The notes under the pieces are model-generated. The model searched no databases, had not been told where the DNA came from, and worked only from the letters and a program-made list of their open reading frames with translations. Below, piece by piece: positions 1-13,000 of a DNA stretch of 64,000 nucleotides. Origin of the DNA: Chondrilla cf. caribensis (Eukaryota; Porifera; Demospongiae; Chondrillida; Chondrillidae); the NCBI GenBank assembly GCA_964020155.1, contig OZ026550.1, positions 4,689,852 through 4,753,851 on the forward strand, written 5' to 3'. The position numbers and the translations under genes are program-made. Position 1 is the stretch's first letter. Every line of letters starts with the position of its first letter.

Positions 1-267
1 TGTGCTAGTAAGCATTGCAGATGTTACTGATACGGAAATGTGAAAAGGTGTGCATGTGTGTATAGATGTACGTACGTATGTACATAGCGTACATGTGTGC
101 ATACATATGTACATGTGTGCAATGCAGCATGAACATATGCAGTGTACGTGTGTACATAAGTACGTATGTGTATGTGCACAAGTGGTAATCTAGTATACTA
201 TACAAAGGTAATACCTACAATGTACACAGATACTTAGGTGCTTTCCCTTCGTTTCCCCTCCACTTAC
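1..267 (-). other. CNOT4 intron, continues off the edge
   Basis: Follows the donor of the exon ending at 268. Rich in TACGTA/ATGTAC words; nothing else seen. Confidence 0.8.
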
Positions 268-879
268 CCTTGCTGCATGTCCTCCTTGGTGAAGCTGGCG
301 TCGTCCTCCCCCATGTCATGGAGGTACATGCAGTCCGGTTTGGGGCACTGGACACCCCTCAAGAAGTAGGTACAGTACTTGGTCGTCCCGAAGGATGCCC
401 TGTGTTCATGAAAATGTGAAGTACAGTTCAACCTCTTTAAGACTAAACTTGATGAATAACTTCAAATTTCATGTTAACAGTACTTACATAATGTGTATGT
501 ACATTAGCAGTAAATGTAGGGAGTTGGTAAAAGTTTCATGATAAGAGATATTTTATGCTAACGATTTGTGTTAATGAGGATCGATTGCCCTCATACTGCC
601 TACCATTTGGAAGACAGTGGCACAAGCTATAAGGACCAGGTCCACAGTGACCACCTGTCTTAAGTGACCATTTCACATTGTCAACTCCACTATAGTGGAG
701 CACCTCTGTATAGACACCACCTGTCTATAGTGGCCACCTATTCCAGGAGGCAGTGTAGGTATCTGTACTACATACAAATACATAGTACAGATACGTAGTA
801 CAGTTGAGAACAACACTATCAGAGTTACCAATGAATATGTACGTACGTAGGACACATTCATACTAATGTAAGGAACTCA

Positions 880-925
<46 letters not shown>

Positions 926-3900
926 TACATACTTCAAATAACGTCCATCAAGAAAGGCATTGTTCACTGCTTTGATGGCAGTCATCGCGTCCTCCTGCCT
1001 CTGATATGTGATGTAGGCACCTACACTGGGACCCTGTACAGAAGCATACACAGTTCACATACATACATAGCAGTATACTGTATATACATAGCACTGATAG
1101 CAGTGTACAGTACATACATAGCAGTATACTGTACATACATAGCAGTATACTGTACATACAGTGCCACCCACTTAATTGGCCGCATTTGGTTCTGGAAAAT
1201 TTTGGCCTATTATCCGTTTCGGCCTAATATCCAATTCCTCCTTATTACACAGTACAATGTTAATTTCACATAGACTACATGTAATATAATTATTAGATAT
1301 AGCAGAAGAAATAAACTTCAGTAAAAAGACTTCCAAAACATGCATGTAAACACAGTGTCATCATAAAAGTGCAGTACTAGAAACTTGAAACAGTTCAACC
1401 ATCCGCCTGATGGCAAAGAATCCTCGCAGTTGAGTCCCTCTGAAAGCTACTTCGCCTTCTTGATAAGTATCGCGTCAGTAATGGACGTTGGAAACCGCAT
1501 CGCAGGTTCTTCTATAAATATCGACTTCCTTGCTCATTTGGCCTTCAGCTGGTAACATTCCATAGAAGTTGGATTTAGATTTTCTCTCTAGAATGTTGCC
1601 GACTGTTCTTCCAGCGATCTTGAGCGCACACTCGCGTGAAAAATGCCCTGCGATTGCATCCTGGCTATACTTCTGATTGACTTCTTTAAGTGTACAAATT
1701 TCTTGCTTTCGGGCTACAAAGAATCTGTTCTGCGCTCATTAGCCATCTTCCCTTGAAAACGAATATCGCTGGAAAGCTTTGGCCTAATAAATGTTACCTA
1801 ACGCGTACTAAAAGTACTAATGGAACCAAAAAAACATGGCGGATGGCGGATTTGGCGGTTGGCACAATACGCGTATACTTTCCCCATACTGATGAATTCG
1901 TGCCAGAAAATTGTGGCATAATAAACGGTTTGGCCTATTAACCGGCGGTAAATTAAGCGGGTGACACTGTACGTACATAGCACTGATAGCAGTGTACTGT
2001 ACATACATAGCACTGATAGCAGTGTACTGTACATACATAGCAGTATACCATACATACGTAGCAGGATACTGTACATACATAGCAGTATACTGTACATACA
2101 TAGCAATATATGGTACGTACATACATAGCAGTATACTGTACATACATAGCAGTATACCATACATACATGTACATAGCAGTATACCATACATACGTACACA
2201 TGGCAGTATACCATACATACGTACACATGGCAGTATACCATACATACATAGCAGTGTACTGTACATACATGGCAGTATACCATACATATATAGCAGTATA
2301 TGGTGTACACATGTATGTCATGAGAAAAATTGTACATACATACAGAATAGTACAGTAGTTCAGATACGCATATACTGTATTTACTAACTGAATAGAAGCA
2401 TAAAACTGATACGATGCACGTACATACGTACATGTCACACACTATAGAGCATACTGGATACTTGCAGCTACGTACCTGGTTGCCTGTGTACACTGTGTGG
2501 TTGTTGATTACAACTTTGACGATCTTCCCGAACCGTCCGAAGTATTCCTGTTTTCTGAGAACGTCCCCTTCAGCCATCCTCGGTGAAAGGCCAATAACAA
2601 AGACCAGATTTTTCTGTACAACTCTACAAAGCACAAGAGAATCAGTGATGTACATACGTACATATGTACATCCGTACACACAGTAAATTGTCTTTAATCG
2701 ACCACCACTTTATCTGTCAAACCTTTTAATACACAGTTTCCAAGTACCAATATATGTAATATACGTACAAGTACTAATGAATATCCAGTTAATTTGTCAA
2801 ACACATTAGTCCACCATATTTTTGAACAACGAATTGTGGCACATTAACGAGTATTCACTGTACATACATACATTTTTACTATGTACGTACATGTGTGCTC
2901 ATACTGTATAGAGTACATCACATTCCTGAAAGTGCACACAAATGTACGTACGTACCGTATGTACAAACCATTATTATGCACTATTGCTGGGATGAATAAT
3001 GAAGTAGACGATTAATTATCAACGATTTTCATTTCAAATCTGATTATTATTAATAGTGCTAGAAAATCTATTCATCATAGGAAGTTATTAAGTGAGTAGA
3101 ATGGGAAGCCACTCCCACCTTCTTACCCGGAACCTTCACCCCATGGGTTCAATTTTGTACTTCAAGAGTACCTGAAATGTGAAAAGGACTCTAAAGATTC
3201 CACATAACATCTATTGGATGACTACACGGTCTAATAAAGTGGGAGTGGCTTGTGGCTATGTCAACTTAAATACTTCCGGTGATTAACCAATTAATCAATT
3301 GGCTACTCTGCACTGATAATTGATTTTGAAATTACAGCCAATTCCCAGCACTATAGCTAGTACGTATACCCACCTAACATCTGCTAAGTTTTTTCTACTT
3401 TCTAGTAACTTTTGTTTTTTCTCCTGTGTTTTCTTGTTCTTTTTACTCTTTACCTGCTGCATTCGACTGGAGTGAAAAACAGGAAGTAGGAAGTAATCAA
3501 GCACATTTGACTACAGTAAAACCAGGAAAAAGGAATTAATCAAGTACATTTGACTACAGTGTAAAACAGGAAGTAGGAATTAATCAAGTACATTGACTAC
3601 ATACATACATTCAACACATTAAGAAAGCCAACAACTACACTAACTGCCACTCAAAATGAAATAGAATTCAATAACCATAATCAGCGGATAAACAGGAAGC
3701 AGGAAGCCATAAAACCACAATGAACTAATACAATAATAATATACGAGTTGTTAAGAGTAAACAACACATTCTATGGCTTCTCCCAGGTGTAAGGTGGATA
3801 AGAGGCCAATACCAGCTGGACTCAACAGAATTGATAATTGAATAAAAGCGACAACAAAACCTTGTACAGTGGTAATTCTATACATGATACCGTGTAGTGG

Positions 3901-4388
3901 GAAATTTCACGGGACAAAATTTTCACAGATTTCGCAGTTGGCCTAACATCTGCGAAAATAAATACGTGAATTAGGCATTCTCGTTGTTCTATCACATGAC
4001 TGTGGCCAGCATCTGCAAAAAACTATGTGCGAATTTTCATCTTTGGAGCCATCCACGAAAGTTTTGTCCAGTGAAAAATTTCCCGCTATACGGTAACTAT
4101 CATTACCAAAAATAGTGCTCCTGGGGAAATATGGTTCTATAGAGTATATGTACAATCACCACACACATGCGTATGGAAGTATGACATTGTATGTATGTAG
4201 GAAGGTGGGTTACACACACTTACTGTTCTGTTGACATTGGATTATACTCTGCAGGATTCTCTGAGTAGGGCTGAGGTGACAAGAGCATGTACATGCACAG
4301 AGTAAAGTAACATGAATTCATGTATAAATGTATATGAATGTATGTATGTACGTATGTACACGCATGTAAAGGGATATGTAATGCACAT

Positions 4389-4461
<73 letters not shown>

Positions 4462-4467
4462 TGCAAG

Positions 4468-4521
<54 letters not shown>

Positions 4522-4527
4522 TGCAAG

Positions 4528-4587
<60 letters not shown>

Positions 4588-4593
4588 TGCAAG

Positions 4594-4639
<46 letters not shown>

Positions 4640-4666
4640 TACACACACACACACAACACACACGCA

Positions 4667-4734
<68 letters not shown>

Positions 4735-4761
4735 TACACACACACACACAACACACACGCA

Positions 4762-4825
<64 letters not shown>

Positions 4826-6028
4826 CTGACCTTTCTACAAGCTGGACATAGACCACTTTCATCAGTTCTGATCCGGTGCCAGCAAAAATGACAAATCTGT
4901 AAAAAATCAAGATACTCATTAGCTCTATGCACTGTATATACATACGTACGTACATATGTATGTATACTAGTGTTGGGGAATTGTAGGATAATTGTAAAAA
5001 TGTGGCACTCGACAATTATCGCATACGTAGGCATGAAATATGAAATCACAATTATTGCCATCATCAACTTTCATCATGCCCATCGAATGATTCACACATG
5101 TAATATACTCTACTTGCACTCGCACTAATATTTAGTGTGAGCTAAAGACAGGTGTAAAAATGAATATTCATAGACATGGTCTTCTTATACGTAGCTTACC
5201 ATTCGACAATTGTGTCGATCAGTACTACATCTATAAGACTATCATTGATTGTAATACTTCAGATACGTATGTACGAAACTCTTAACTGAAGTGCCATAAT
5301 ATGATATGTACGTATGTACATGCTATAGTAATTAACAAGATGCACGTATGTGCTCTAGTAACATGTGTATGTATGTACGTGCTCTTGTAACATACGTATG
5401 TAGGTGATCTAGTAACACTTGTATGTAGGCGCTCTAGTAACGTATGTATGTACGTGCTCTTGTAACATATGTACGTACGTATGTACGTGCTCTAGTAACA
5501 CACGTATGTATGTACGTGCTCTAGTAACATACGTATGTATATACGTATGTACGTGCTCTAGTAACATACGTATGTATGTACGTATGTACGTGCTCTAGTA
5601 ACATACGTATGTATGTACATGCTCTAGTAACATATGTACGTACATGCTCTAGTAACATGTACGTACATGCTCTAGTAACATATGTACATACATGCTCTAG
5701 TAACATATGTACGTACATGCTCTAGTAACATATGTACGTACATGCTCTAGTAACATATGTATGTATGTGCTCTAGTAACATACGTACCTATGCATGGTAC
5801 ATGCTTCTGTATGCACAGATGTTGAATGAGGTGTGTACTAGGTGTGTTTGTAGATGATAAATTGATAGTTTTGATAGAGGGGAATGATACCCACATCAAA
5901 TGAATGTTTGTTGACATTGAGTATTTGTGAGAATACTACCAATATAGAATTACATACTATACCATGAATGACTGAGTATACATGGACACTTACACACTTA
6001 CACATGACATAAACACACACATGCACAT

Positions 6029-6095
<67 letters not shown>

Positions 6096-7611
6096 CACAC
6101 ACCCACCCTACCACACACGTACACACACACACACACAAACCACACCAACATACACACACACTATTGACACCCATCCAGTCTCACCTGATAACCACAGGAA
6201 CAGGGGTAAAAGTTGACGTCATCCACTTCAAACGGTTCCATACAGAGCGGACACTGTATGAAGAATGGAAGAAAAAGAGTTAGTACGTATACACAAATTT
6301 GATTTCTTTATGTCACTGCGTATGCCCTAGTTTCACTGGTGTGTATATTAATTATGGATAGGCTAGAGCAGATATAAACATGCACACATACGTACACAGT
6401 AAAATTACATATGTGCATACATGTACGTATGTTAAGGAATTTTGTGAAAATGTAGATTTGCATGCAGTGGCGTCGGAATAGGGGCAGCTGGGGCGACTGT
6501 GGGCGTCCCACTTTTTAGTACAGCACCAGTAGTTTTTTTTAATCCATAGAGAAAAGTATTTACATAAAAAAAATTTACTATTTATATCCTAAATGGTATT
6601 ATTTGTCTCTTGGGGAATGCTGACAGAGAGAAAAACTATCAAAATGTTCAGATATTCATCTATTCAGCCCCTGTTTATAGAACTGTCATTATTTCTCATA
6701 ACAAAAATGTCTTCCGCACCATTCCTACGTTATTTGACTTTGTGTGGGAAGACCTTGGGTTCGACAACCACATCTGCGTCCAGCCTCAGATGATAGTGTG
6801 GCCTCCCCACTTTCTAAATACTTCCGCCACCTCTGGTATGCACACACAGCAGAACTTGCTTAGTAAGCACCTGATCAGCACATACGTACGTACGTATGCA
6901 GGTACGTACATACTCCTAAAATACTCCTGTTAACACACACACTCCACTCAGTTCCTAGGTAAGGCATGCAAACTATGCCAACCAGTACTGATGGTATGCA
7001 CCTCTGTTACGAAGTACAGATTTGGTGTGCCCTTCAAGGTACTTACTAAGCAAGTTGAAGTATACATACGTATTTCTGGTTAGTGAGTACATTTCACTCA
7101 GTCCCTAGCTCATGTACACTATGTCAACCAGTACTGATAGGTAGTACCTCTGATGAGAAGTACAGATTTGGTGTGCCCTTCAAGGTACATACACACACTA
7201 GAAAGTTGGCCTGTACTGATAAATGTACCATACCACATATCACAGACATACATACACTACAGGAGGTCGTCTGTGAGCACATACATGGGTACTTACAGCC
7301 ATGAACACATCAATATCACTGAATGTACAATTTCAAATGAGTGAAGATTGAATAATATGCAGTTTAGAATGACATACGTATATGCATGCATTATGTGCAT
7401 ATACGTATGTCCAAGATCAAATATTTGACATACATACGAATAATAAATATGGTAAATGTGTGTGGTGCATAGGGTTAAGGTTTATAACTACACACATACC
7501 TTCGAATTATGCCAGGAATTACATGAAACAATAGATGCCATTATGAGGTATGTGTGTCATGCAAATGTGTTCCCTCATCATCAATATCACTATAGCACTG
7601 GAAACTAGGCT

Positions 7612-7668
<57 letters not shown>

Positions 7669-8845
7669 CAGCACATGCATTTGAAGTGAAACTAGCACCA
7701 AATACCCAAAGTCAAGCAATGTAGGTTTCACTACTAAAACCACCAGAGCAGACAACCTGTGGTTTCGAGAACATGTCCCCACTGATTACAACAAATGTTT
7801 GCATAAAAATAGGGTGTGCACGAGAAATGGAAATGAAAGGTGGTAAGAAATGAACAGGAAGGGGCGAGATGCTTGAATGACTTTTGTGACAATGAGAGAT
7901 GAAGGAAGGCACCACCCATGGACGAAGAGGTGTTTCATAAAAGTGGACTCGGACAAAAAAGGAGGTACATACGTATGTACGTATGTGACATGAAAGTAGT
8001 TTCGAAGGACATGCAATGAAGGCTCCTATGGTACATGAGGTGGGTAAGGGAAATAATAGAAGATAAGGTGCAGTGGAGTGGATTGGGACAATAAGGGGCA
8101 TAGAGGTAGTACAGTGGAGTGGATTGGGACAATAAGGGGTACAGAGGTAGTACAGTGGAGTGGATTGGGACAATAAGGGGTACAGAGGTAGTACAGTGGA
8201 GTGGATTGGGACAATAAGGAGTACAGAGGTAGTAAAGAGGAGTGGATTGGGACAATAAGGGGCATAGAGGTAGTACAGTGGAGCGGATTGGGACAATAAT
8301 GGGCACAGAGGCAGTAAAGAGGAGCAGATAGGGACAATAAGGGGTACACAGGCAGTACAGAGGAGCAGATAGGGACAATATACAGTGGTGATTGGGTAGG
8401 GTGAAGTTAACGTTGGGACGGGCTACAAGACAACGAGCAAGGAAGGGGCGCACAATCTCCCCGGCTAGTTGAACGATCCACATACACCTCTTCACAGCGG
8501 GGTACGTACGTACATGGTTACGTGTCAAGGGAAATCACCAACTACCTATCCTTCCTACTCGATACCTTATCAATCAGAAGAAGTAATACAAATCGCAATG
8601 GGACGACTCCAGCTGAGGAGGTCATACTTCTACCTTGCGTAAAACAAAACTGAAGTCGTTCGCGGTCCTCTACTGGTATGCCATGCTCCTACCTCCTAGC
8701 CTACAACATGTGCCTTACTGAGCTGGTCACAATACCACCCCGAGTTACTCAGGGACTTGGGATAAAGACACAATCAATCGAAACCACTCACGTCTGGTAA
8801 ATCTTCTGTGTCGCGTGTGGCGCTCGGATGGACAGTTTTCGACAT
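268..8845 (-). CDS. CNOT4: CCR4-NOT complex subunit 4 (E3 ubiquitin ligase), 5' part of gene, runs off left edge
   Basis: The exons on the minus strand are 8792-8845, 6185-6253, 4831-4896, 4224-4270, 3374-3466, 2476-2623, 933-1033 and 268-399. All have GT-AG borders and compatible phases, and together encode about 236 residues. The protein begins MSKTVHPSATRD. A C4C4 RING finger follows (CPLCMEPFEVDD, PCSCGYQ, ICHFCWHR, LCPACRK; all eight cysteines present), then a Lys-rich coiled coil (QQVKSKKNKKTQEKK). Next is an RRM (VVQKNLVFVIGL, EYFGRFGKIVKVVINN, GAYITYQRQEDAMTAI) and a CCCH zinc finger (KYCTYFLRGVQCPKPDCMYLH). This domain order is diagnostic of CNOT4/Not4, an E3 ligase that acts with E2 enzymes in mRNA decay and ribosome quality control. 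The low-complexity C-terminal tail lies outside the window. The start codon is the first Met in frame with the RING exon. Introns hold microsatellites and transposon fragments. Identity is very secure. Confidence 0.95.
1049..2310. repeat. 20/21-bp minisatellite interrupted by the pogo-like element
   Basis: Unit GTACATACATAGCAGTATAC, with about 5 copies at 1,049-1,158 and about 16 at 1,970-2,310. Intronic in CNOT4. The two halves join if the element at 1159-1969 is removed. Confidence 0.85.
1159..1969 (-). mobile_element. Pogo/Tigger-like element remnant in CNOT4 intron
   Basis: The 811-bp element begins CAGTGCCACCCACTTAATT and ends with an inverted, imperfect copy; TA flanks both ends (1157-1158, 1970-1971). 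On the minus strand, around 1,560-1,730, the reading KQEICTLKEVNQKYSQDAIA then ALKIAGRTVGNILERKS resembles the helix-turn-helix DNA-binding start of pogo/Tigger/CENP-B transposases. The catalytic part is missing. It sits inside an array of 20/21-bp repeats, splitting it in two. Confidence 0.75.
2681..2860. mobile_element. Small pogo-like MITE in CNOT4 intron
   Basis: Ends CAGTAAATTGTCTTTAATCG and, inverted, CAGTGAATACTCGTTAATG; TA follows the right end. The interior (CCACTTTATCTGTCAAACC, CCAATATATGTAATATACG) matches the copies at 12,767 and 13,339, so it is a local family. Confidence 0.6.
2986..3351. mobile_element. hAT-like non-autonomous repeat
   Basis: The left end TATTGCTGGGATGAATAATG and the inverted right end TAGTGCTGGGAATTGGC are similar. 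The core (GAAGCCACTCCCACC, CCATGGGTTCAATTTTGTAC) recurs at 16,555-16,650 and in part at 28,600-28,680, so it is a dispersed family. No clear target duplication. Confidence 0.5.
3470..3600. repeat. About 46-bp tandem repeat, three copies
   Basis: Each copy contains CAGGAA..TAGGAATTAATCAAGTACATT and ends at ...GACTACA. It lies just upstream of CNOT4 exon 5 on the coding strand. Confidence 0.7.
3889..4094. mobile_element. ACCGTATA-ended MITE (CNOT4 intron)
   Basis: Terminal inverted repeats of about 28 bp: ACCGTGTAGTGGGAAATTTC on the left and, inverted, ACCGTATAGCGGGAAATTTT on the right. 206 bp, no coding. The outer ACCGTATA is shared with elements at 10,454 and 28,394. Confidence 0.65.
4389..4820. 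repeat. Composite (CA)n array with higher-order units
   Basis: Over 400 bp of CA, broken at regular spacing by GACATGCAAGCACG (three times) and by GCATACAC...AACACACACGCACGTA (twice), so long CA blocks were themselves duplicated. It abuts the donor of CNOT4 exon 3. Confidence 0.95.
5335..5790. repeat. About 25-bp minisatellite, roughly 18 copies
   Basis: Unit TGCTCTAGTAACATATGTACG with variable TACGTA spacers, in CNOT4 intron 2. Confidence 0.9.
6030..6165. repeat. (CA)n/(GA)n microsatellite
   Basis: CA runs with a GA block near 6,080, close to the donor of CNOT4 exon 2. Confidence 0.9.
6474..6834. repeat. Possible MITE-like dispersed repeat (CNOT4 intron 1)
   Basis: Left CAGTGGCGTCGGAATAGGGG; right end inverted CAGAGGTGGCGGAAGTATTT. 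A similar 'gggcgtaggaagg' start is seen near 20,530. The ends match only loosely. Confidence 0.35.
6955..7190. repeat. Dispersed repeat, two direct copies (third inverted at 9,535-9,600)
   Basis: GTACAGATTTGGTGTGCCCT then TCAAGGTAC occurs at about 7,015 and 7,160, and inverted at about 9,535, each preceded by an ACCTCTG block. The family reaches across the CNOT4/NOL7-like promoter. Confidence 0.6.
7617..7668. repeat. (GT)n microsatellite
   Basis: Uninterrupted GT of about 50 bp in CNOT4 intron 1. Confidence 0.95.
8060..8385. repeat. 41-bp minisatellite, about 8 copies
   Basis: Unit has CAGTGGAGTGGATTGGGACA then ATAAGGGGTACAGAGGTAGTA. Its open frames in several registers are repeat artefacts. 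CNOT4 intron 1. Confidence 0.9.
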
Positions 8846-9016
8846 CGTTGACTCTTTGATTAGCAGACAGTAGACACACAACAAACAAAAGGAAATTTGA
8901 AACACAAACACTGGAGCGAACTCTATAGAGGAAAGACACACGCCTTCTATAATCGCTGTCCCAAGATCTTACTCCTTTTAACGCGCACCAGAATAAATCG
9001 ATGATGTCATCATAAA
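8846..9016. promoter_or_regulatory. Probable bidirectional promoter between CNOT4 and the NOL7-like gene
   Basis: The two start codons diverge and are separated by 171 bp, so both 5' UTRs and core promoters must overlap or lie within neighbouring transcribed sequence. I see no clear TATA box at a suitable distance. This is inferred from gene layout; no transcription start site is visible in sequence alone. Confidence 0.6.
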
Positions 9017-10001
9017 ATGGCCGACAGACAGCATACGGGTAGTGAAGATGACGACTCGCCTATTTCGGTGTCTTTTAGGAAAGGGAAAGAGATATCGCTC
9101 GGCATTTCTCGACAGCATGAAGAAAAGTTAAAAAGGTAAAGCCTTTTGAACGTACTTCGACCAATCTCCATATTTAACCTGCATTTTATGGACAGCGAAC
9201 TAATCATTACTGACTGTTGATACGATACGTACATCGCCATTATCATTATTTCGTTGTTATTAATAACTTGTATTAATATTATGTCTATTAGTATTAATGT
9301 GAATATTCAAAATGTCCACATGGTTTCAAATAGGACTCATATAGTAAAGAAGTCTGAATGAGAATTCCTGTATGGGATGGAATTAATGTCCACGAGGACC
9401 TAATGCACGGTGCGTATCTAGGGTCTGTGGTTCCAGCACAGACCCTAGATACCTATCGTTCCAGTATATACGTATGGTGTTCGTGACGGTCTCTAGGTAT
9501 CCATACGTAGGTATACGGTCCAATTTGCTTTGTACCTTGAAGGGCACACCAAATCTATACTTAATTCTCATCAGAGGTGCTTACCATCAGTATTGGTTGA
9601 TATTTTAACCTTTTGAGTATACATCTATTGTGCTTTATGTAAATTTAATCTGTACCAAATGACACTCTGAATAAAGGACACTATTGACATTACCTCCCCA
9701 CAAAGGACACTCTCCAAGGCACTAAATATAGACTACTTGCCTGTGTTGAGTGGGCAACCTCTCTACAGTGAACCAGATGACTGGTGCCAATGTGTCTGTC
9801 ATGAAGAGGTTCCACTGTACACCTGTTGGGTTGACTGTGATATGTTACCACTTGTTCTCTTAGGGATGCTGCTTTATTGAAGAAAGTCAGAAGAAGTCGT
9901 CAAGAACGCAATGCACAACAGAAGAAGCTGAAAAAGATGAGAATGGAACTCTCTCCTCTGCCAGAATCTCTGTTGAAAGATGTAAAAGAAGCTCAGGAAA
10001 C

Positions 10002-10063
<62 letters not shown>

Positions 10064-13000
10064 GTGTGTGTGTGTGTGTGTGTCAGTGGTGGTAGTGCGT
10101 CTTGAATGTTCCTCCATCATAACTTGACCACATCTCCCTTATCCCATTCACAGTGCCAATGCTGAGACCTTGAAGGATGAGTTGGCGAAGGCCACAGAAG
10201 AGAAGCTTCAGAAGACAAAAAGACAAAAAAGAACAAAACAGAAAACCAAAGTCCTCCGGTACGTACATCACCATTGTGACATCCACATCTCCACTATGTG
10301 GTTTTAGTCTTCTAGCTGTGCATGTTCAGGTTCATGTGGCCCTCTGAATACTCTGTATGCCTCGTGAATTGATGCCCCCTCCTATGCAATTCTTCCCCCC
10401 TGTAAAGTGTATACAGTATATATGTACGTACGTACGTGCACACATGTACGTATACCGTATATACGGAAATATTGGCGGTGATTTAAATTTGGCGATTTGG
10501 CGGTCACGGACATAACCGCCAAATTAATATTCGTCAATCAACATTTGCGTTTAAATGTTATCAACACTCATTCTGGCAAACTGCCAAATTTAAATTCCGT
10601 CAATAATGTATTGGGTCAGATTTCGGGCAAATCGCCAAATTTTATGACCACCAATATTTCCGGATATACGGTATATGTTTTTACTATATTATATTTGTAC
10701 ATACATACATACATATGTTCTCATAATGTTCATGAGATGGATCCATTCATGTGACTATAAATTCTCACATGACCACATGCATTACCAAGGCTCTTACAAT
10801 ATTTCAACACTTTGCATAATATGCAAAATTGTAATGTATGTACATACTTGTTAGCACAAGGTACAAAAGTGTTTCAATACATTATATTTATAATACTTCA
10901 CATATACGTACAAGTTGCTAATGTACTTGTGATAGAATGTAAGTGTTTTAATGCACTCCACGTAGATCACTATAATATTATTATGTTATGGTACGTTGTG
11001 TTTCTAAGTTGTTAATGTACTTGTTAACAGTGTGTAAGTGTTTTAATGCACTCCATATTCGTGAATCGCCAACAACATTTTGTCTCCACATTCTGTGTGC
11101 TTCCTTATCCTCACATGTTGGTATTTCCACTTTAGCGATCCTTTGCATGTGTCATTGTTACGACAACAATATCGCATGCATTGGGCCAGATTTCGGGCAA
11201 ATTGCCACATTTTATGACCTCCAATGTTTCCAGATATATGATATATGTTTTAACTATATATTTGTACGTACATATATACATTCTTATAATGTTCATGAGA
11301 TGGATCCGTTCATGTGACTACAAATTCTCATATGACCACATGCATTACCAATTGCTCTTACAATATTTCAATGCTTTGCATAATATTATACAATTTTCTA
11401 ATGTATGTATTTGTTAGTACAAGATACAGAAGTGTTTTAATGCAATCTGTGTAGATCACTATACATTATTTTTATAGTACTTCACATATACAAGTTGCTA
11501 ATGTACTTGTAATAGAATGTAAGTGTTTTAATGCACTAGATCACTATAATATTATTATGTTATGGTACTTTGTGTTTATAAGCTGTTAATGTACTTGTTA
11601 ACAGTGTGTAAGTGTTTTAATGCACTCCGCATGGATCACTATATTACGTATGTTATTTTACTTCGCTTTTACAAGTTGTTAATGTACTTGTTAACAGTGT
11701 GTAAGTGTTTTAATGCGCTCCGCATGGATCACTATATTACGTATGTTATTTTACTTCGCTTTTACAAGTTGTTAATGTACTTGTTAACAGTGTGTAAGTG
11801 TTTTAATGCACTCCATATTCGTGAATCGCCAACAACATTGTGTCTCCACACCCTGTGTGCTTCCTTATCCTCACATGTTGGTATCTCCGCTTTAATGATC
11901 CTCTGCACGTGTCATTGTTGCGATAACAATATCGCACCTTTACTTTCAAATCATTTTCCTGATTCCGTGCAAACAGTGAAATAACCTCAAATACTCCACT
12001 CGGCACCTACCTCCCACCTCAAATCCCCTTCCTTCTATTAACAATGGAATCTTCCCCTACTACCAATGATAACAATGACTCATCAACTGAAATGTTTCAA
12101 CTCGATCAAATGTTTCAACTTGATCAAATGTGTATTTGTTTTCTGCTGGAAAATTCAGTTTCTAACAACACCAGATCATCACCACAGTAGGGTAAGACCG
12201 GGTATAATTTGAGGCATCCAACTTCAAACAGCCTCAAAGTCTGATGTAGCTCAGACTCATCCGGCCTCCATTATATTATGGCATGGAATGGCGTGCCGTG
12301 ATAAAATGGAGGCCGGATGGGTCCTGGGTACATCAGACTAATAACCTCATCACTTGACTATTGAGACAAATTCATGATGAGGATGTCTGCATACACACAG
12401 GGTGTTGACCAGTGGTAGTCACTCAACCGTTATTACTCATCATTAGCACTGTTTCAAGGCTGCCCCAGTGCCCTGGTGCCCCAAATAATGCCGTGTTACC
12501 CTGTTTGACATTTGGGGGTGGTTCAGTTTTTCCTGGGAATTAATTTTAGCAGTTACACAAGCTCTCAATGTTCATGTTGAGATTAAGCATTCTTGTCCGA
12601 TCATCGGTGTCTCACTCTTCATAAGCTGTGTGTGCATGTTGTGAATTCTTGTTAATCCAACATCACTTTTTCCACCGAACCTTTTTATCTGCCCATGCAC
12701 ATGCGTATGTGGTAAAGATTGGGTGCAGTTCATATTAGCCCCAGGTACGTACGTACATATGATATAAAGCGAATTCTTGTTAATCTGCCACCCCTTTATC
12801 CACCAAACCTTTTAATTCACCGCAATTTCCCACTACCAATAAAATATACAAGTACTAATGAATAACCAGTTATTCCATCATATTTTTTCGGAAAAAAATT
12901 GAATCAGATTGACAGAAATTCAGCATACGTTCATGCAGTATTGTTCACTCCACTCCACGTTGAGTGTTCTCAAACTCTTCCACTTGGTTTGATTGCATGA

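Noticed and set aside
4242..5015. Long open frames of repeated Cys-Val or His-Thr, here and at 23,573-24,398, 26,557-27,404 and others
   Set aside because: They are translations of (CA)n/(GT)n tracts. Only the embedded CNOT4 exon pieces in this interval are real.
7712..8528. Open frames of about 195 codons with repeated CPNPLHCTTS-like units
   Set aside because: Frame openness comes from the 41-bp minisatellite; there are no splice or homology signals.
12042..12190. Short frame MESSPTTNDNNDSSTEMF...
   Set aside because: Fifty codons, low complexity, no homology or splice context, next to a MITE; not enough to call a gene.
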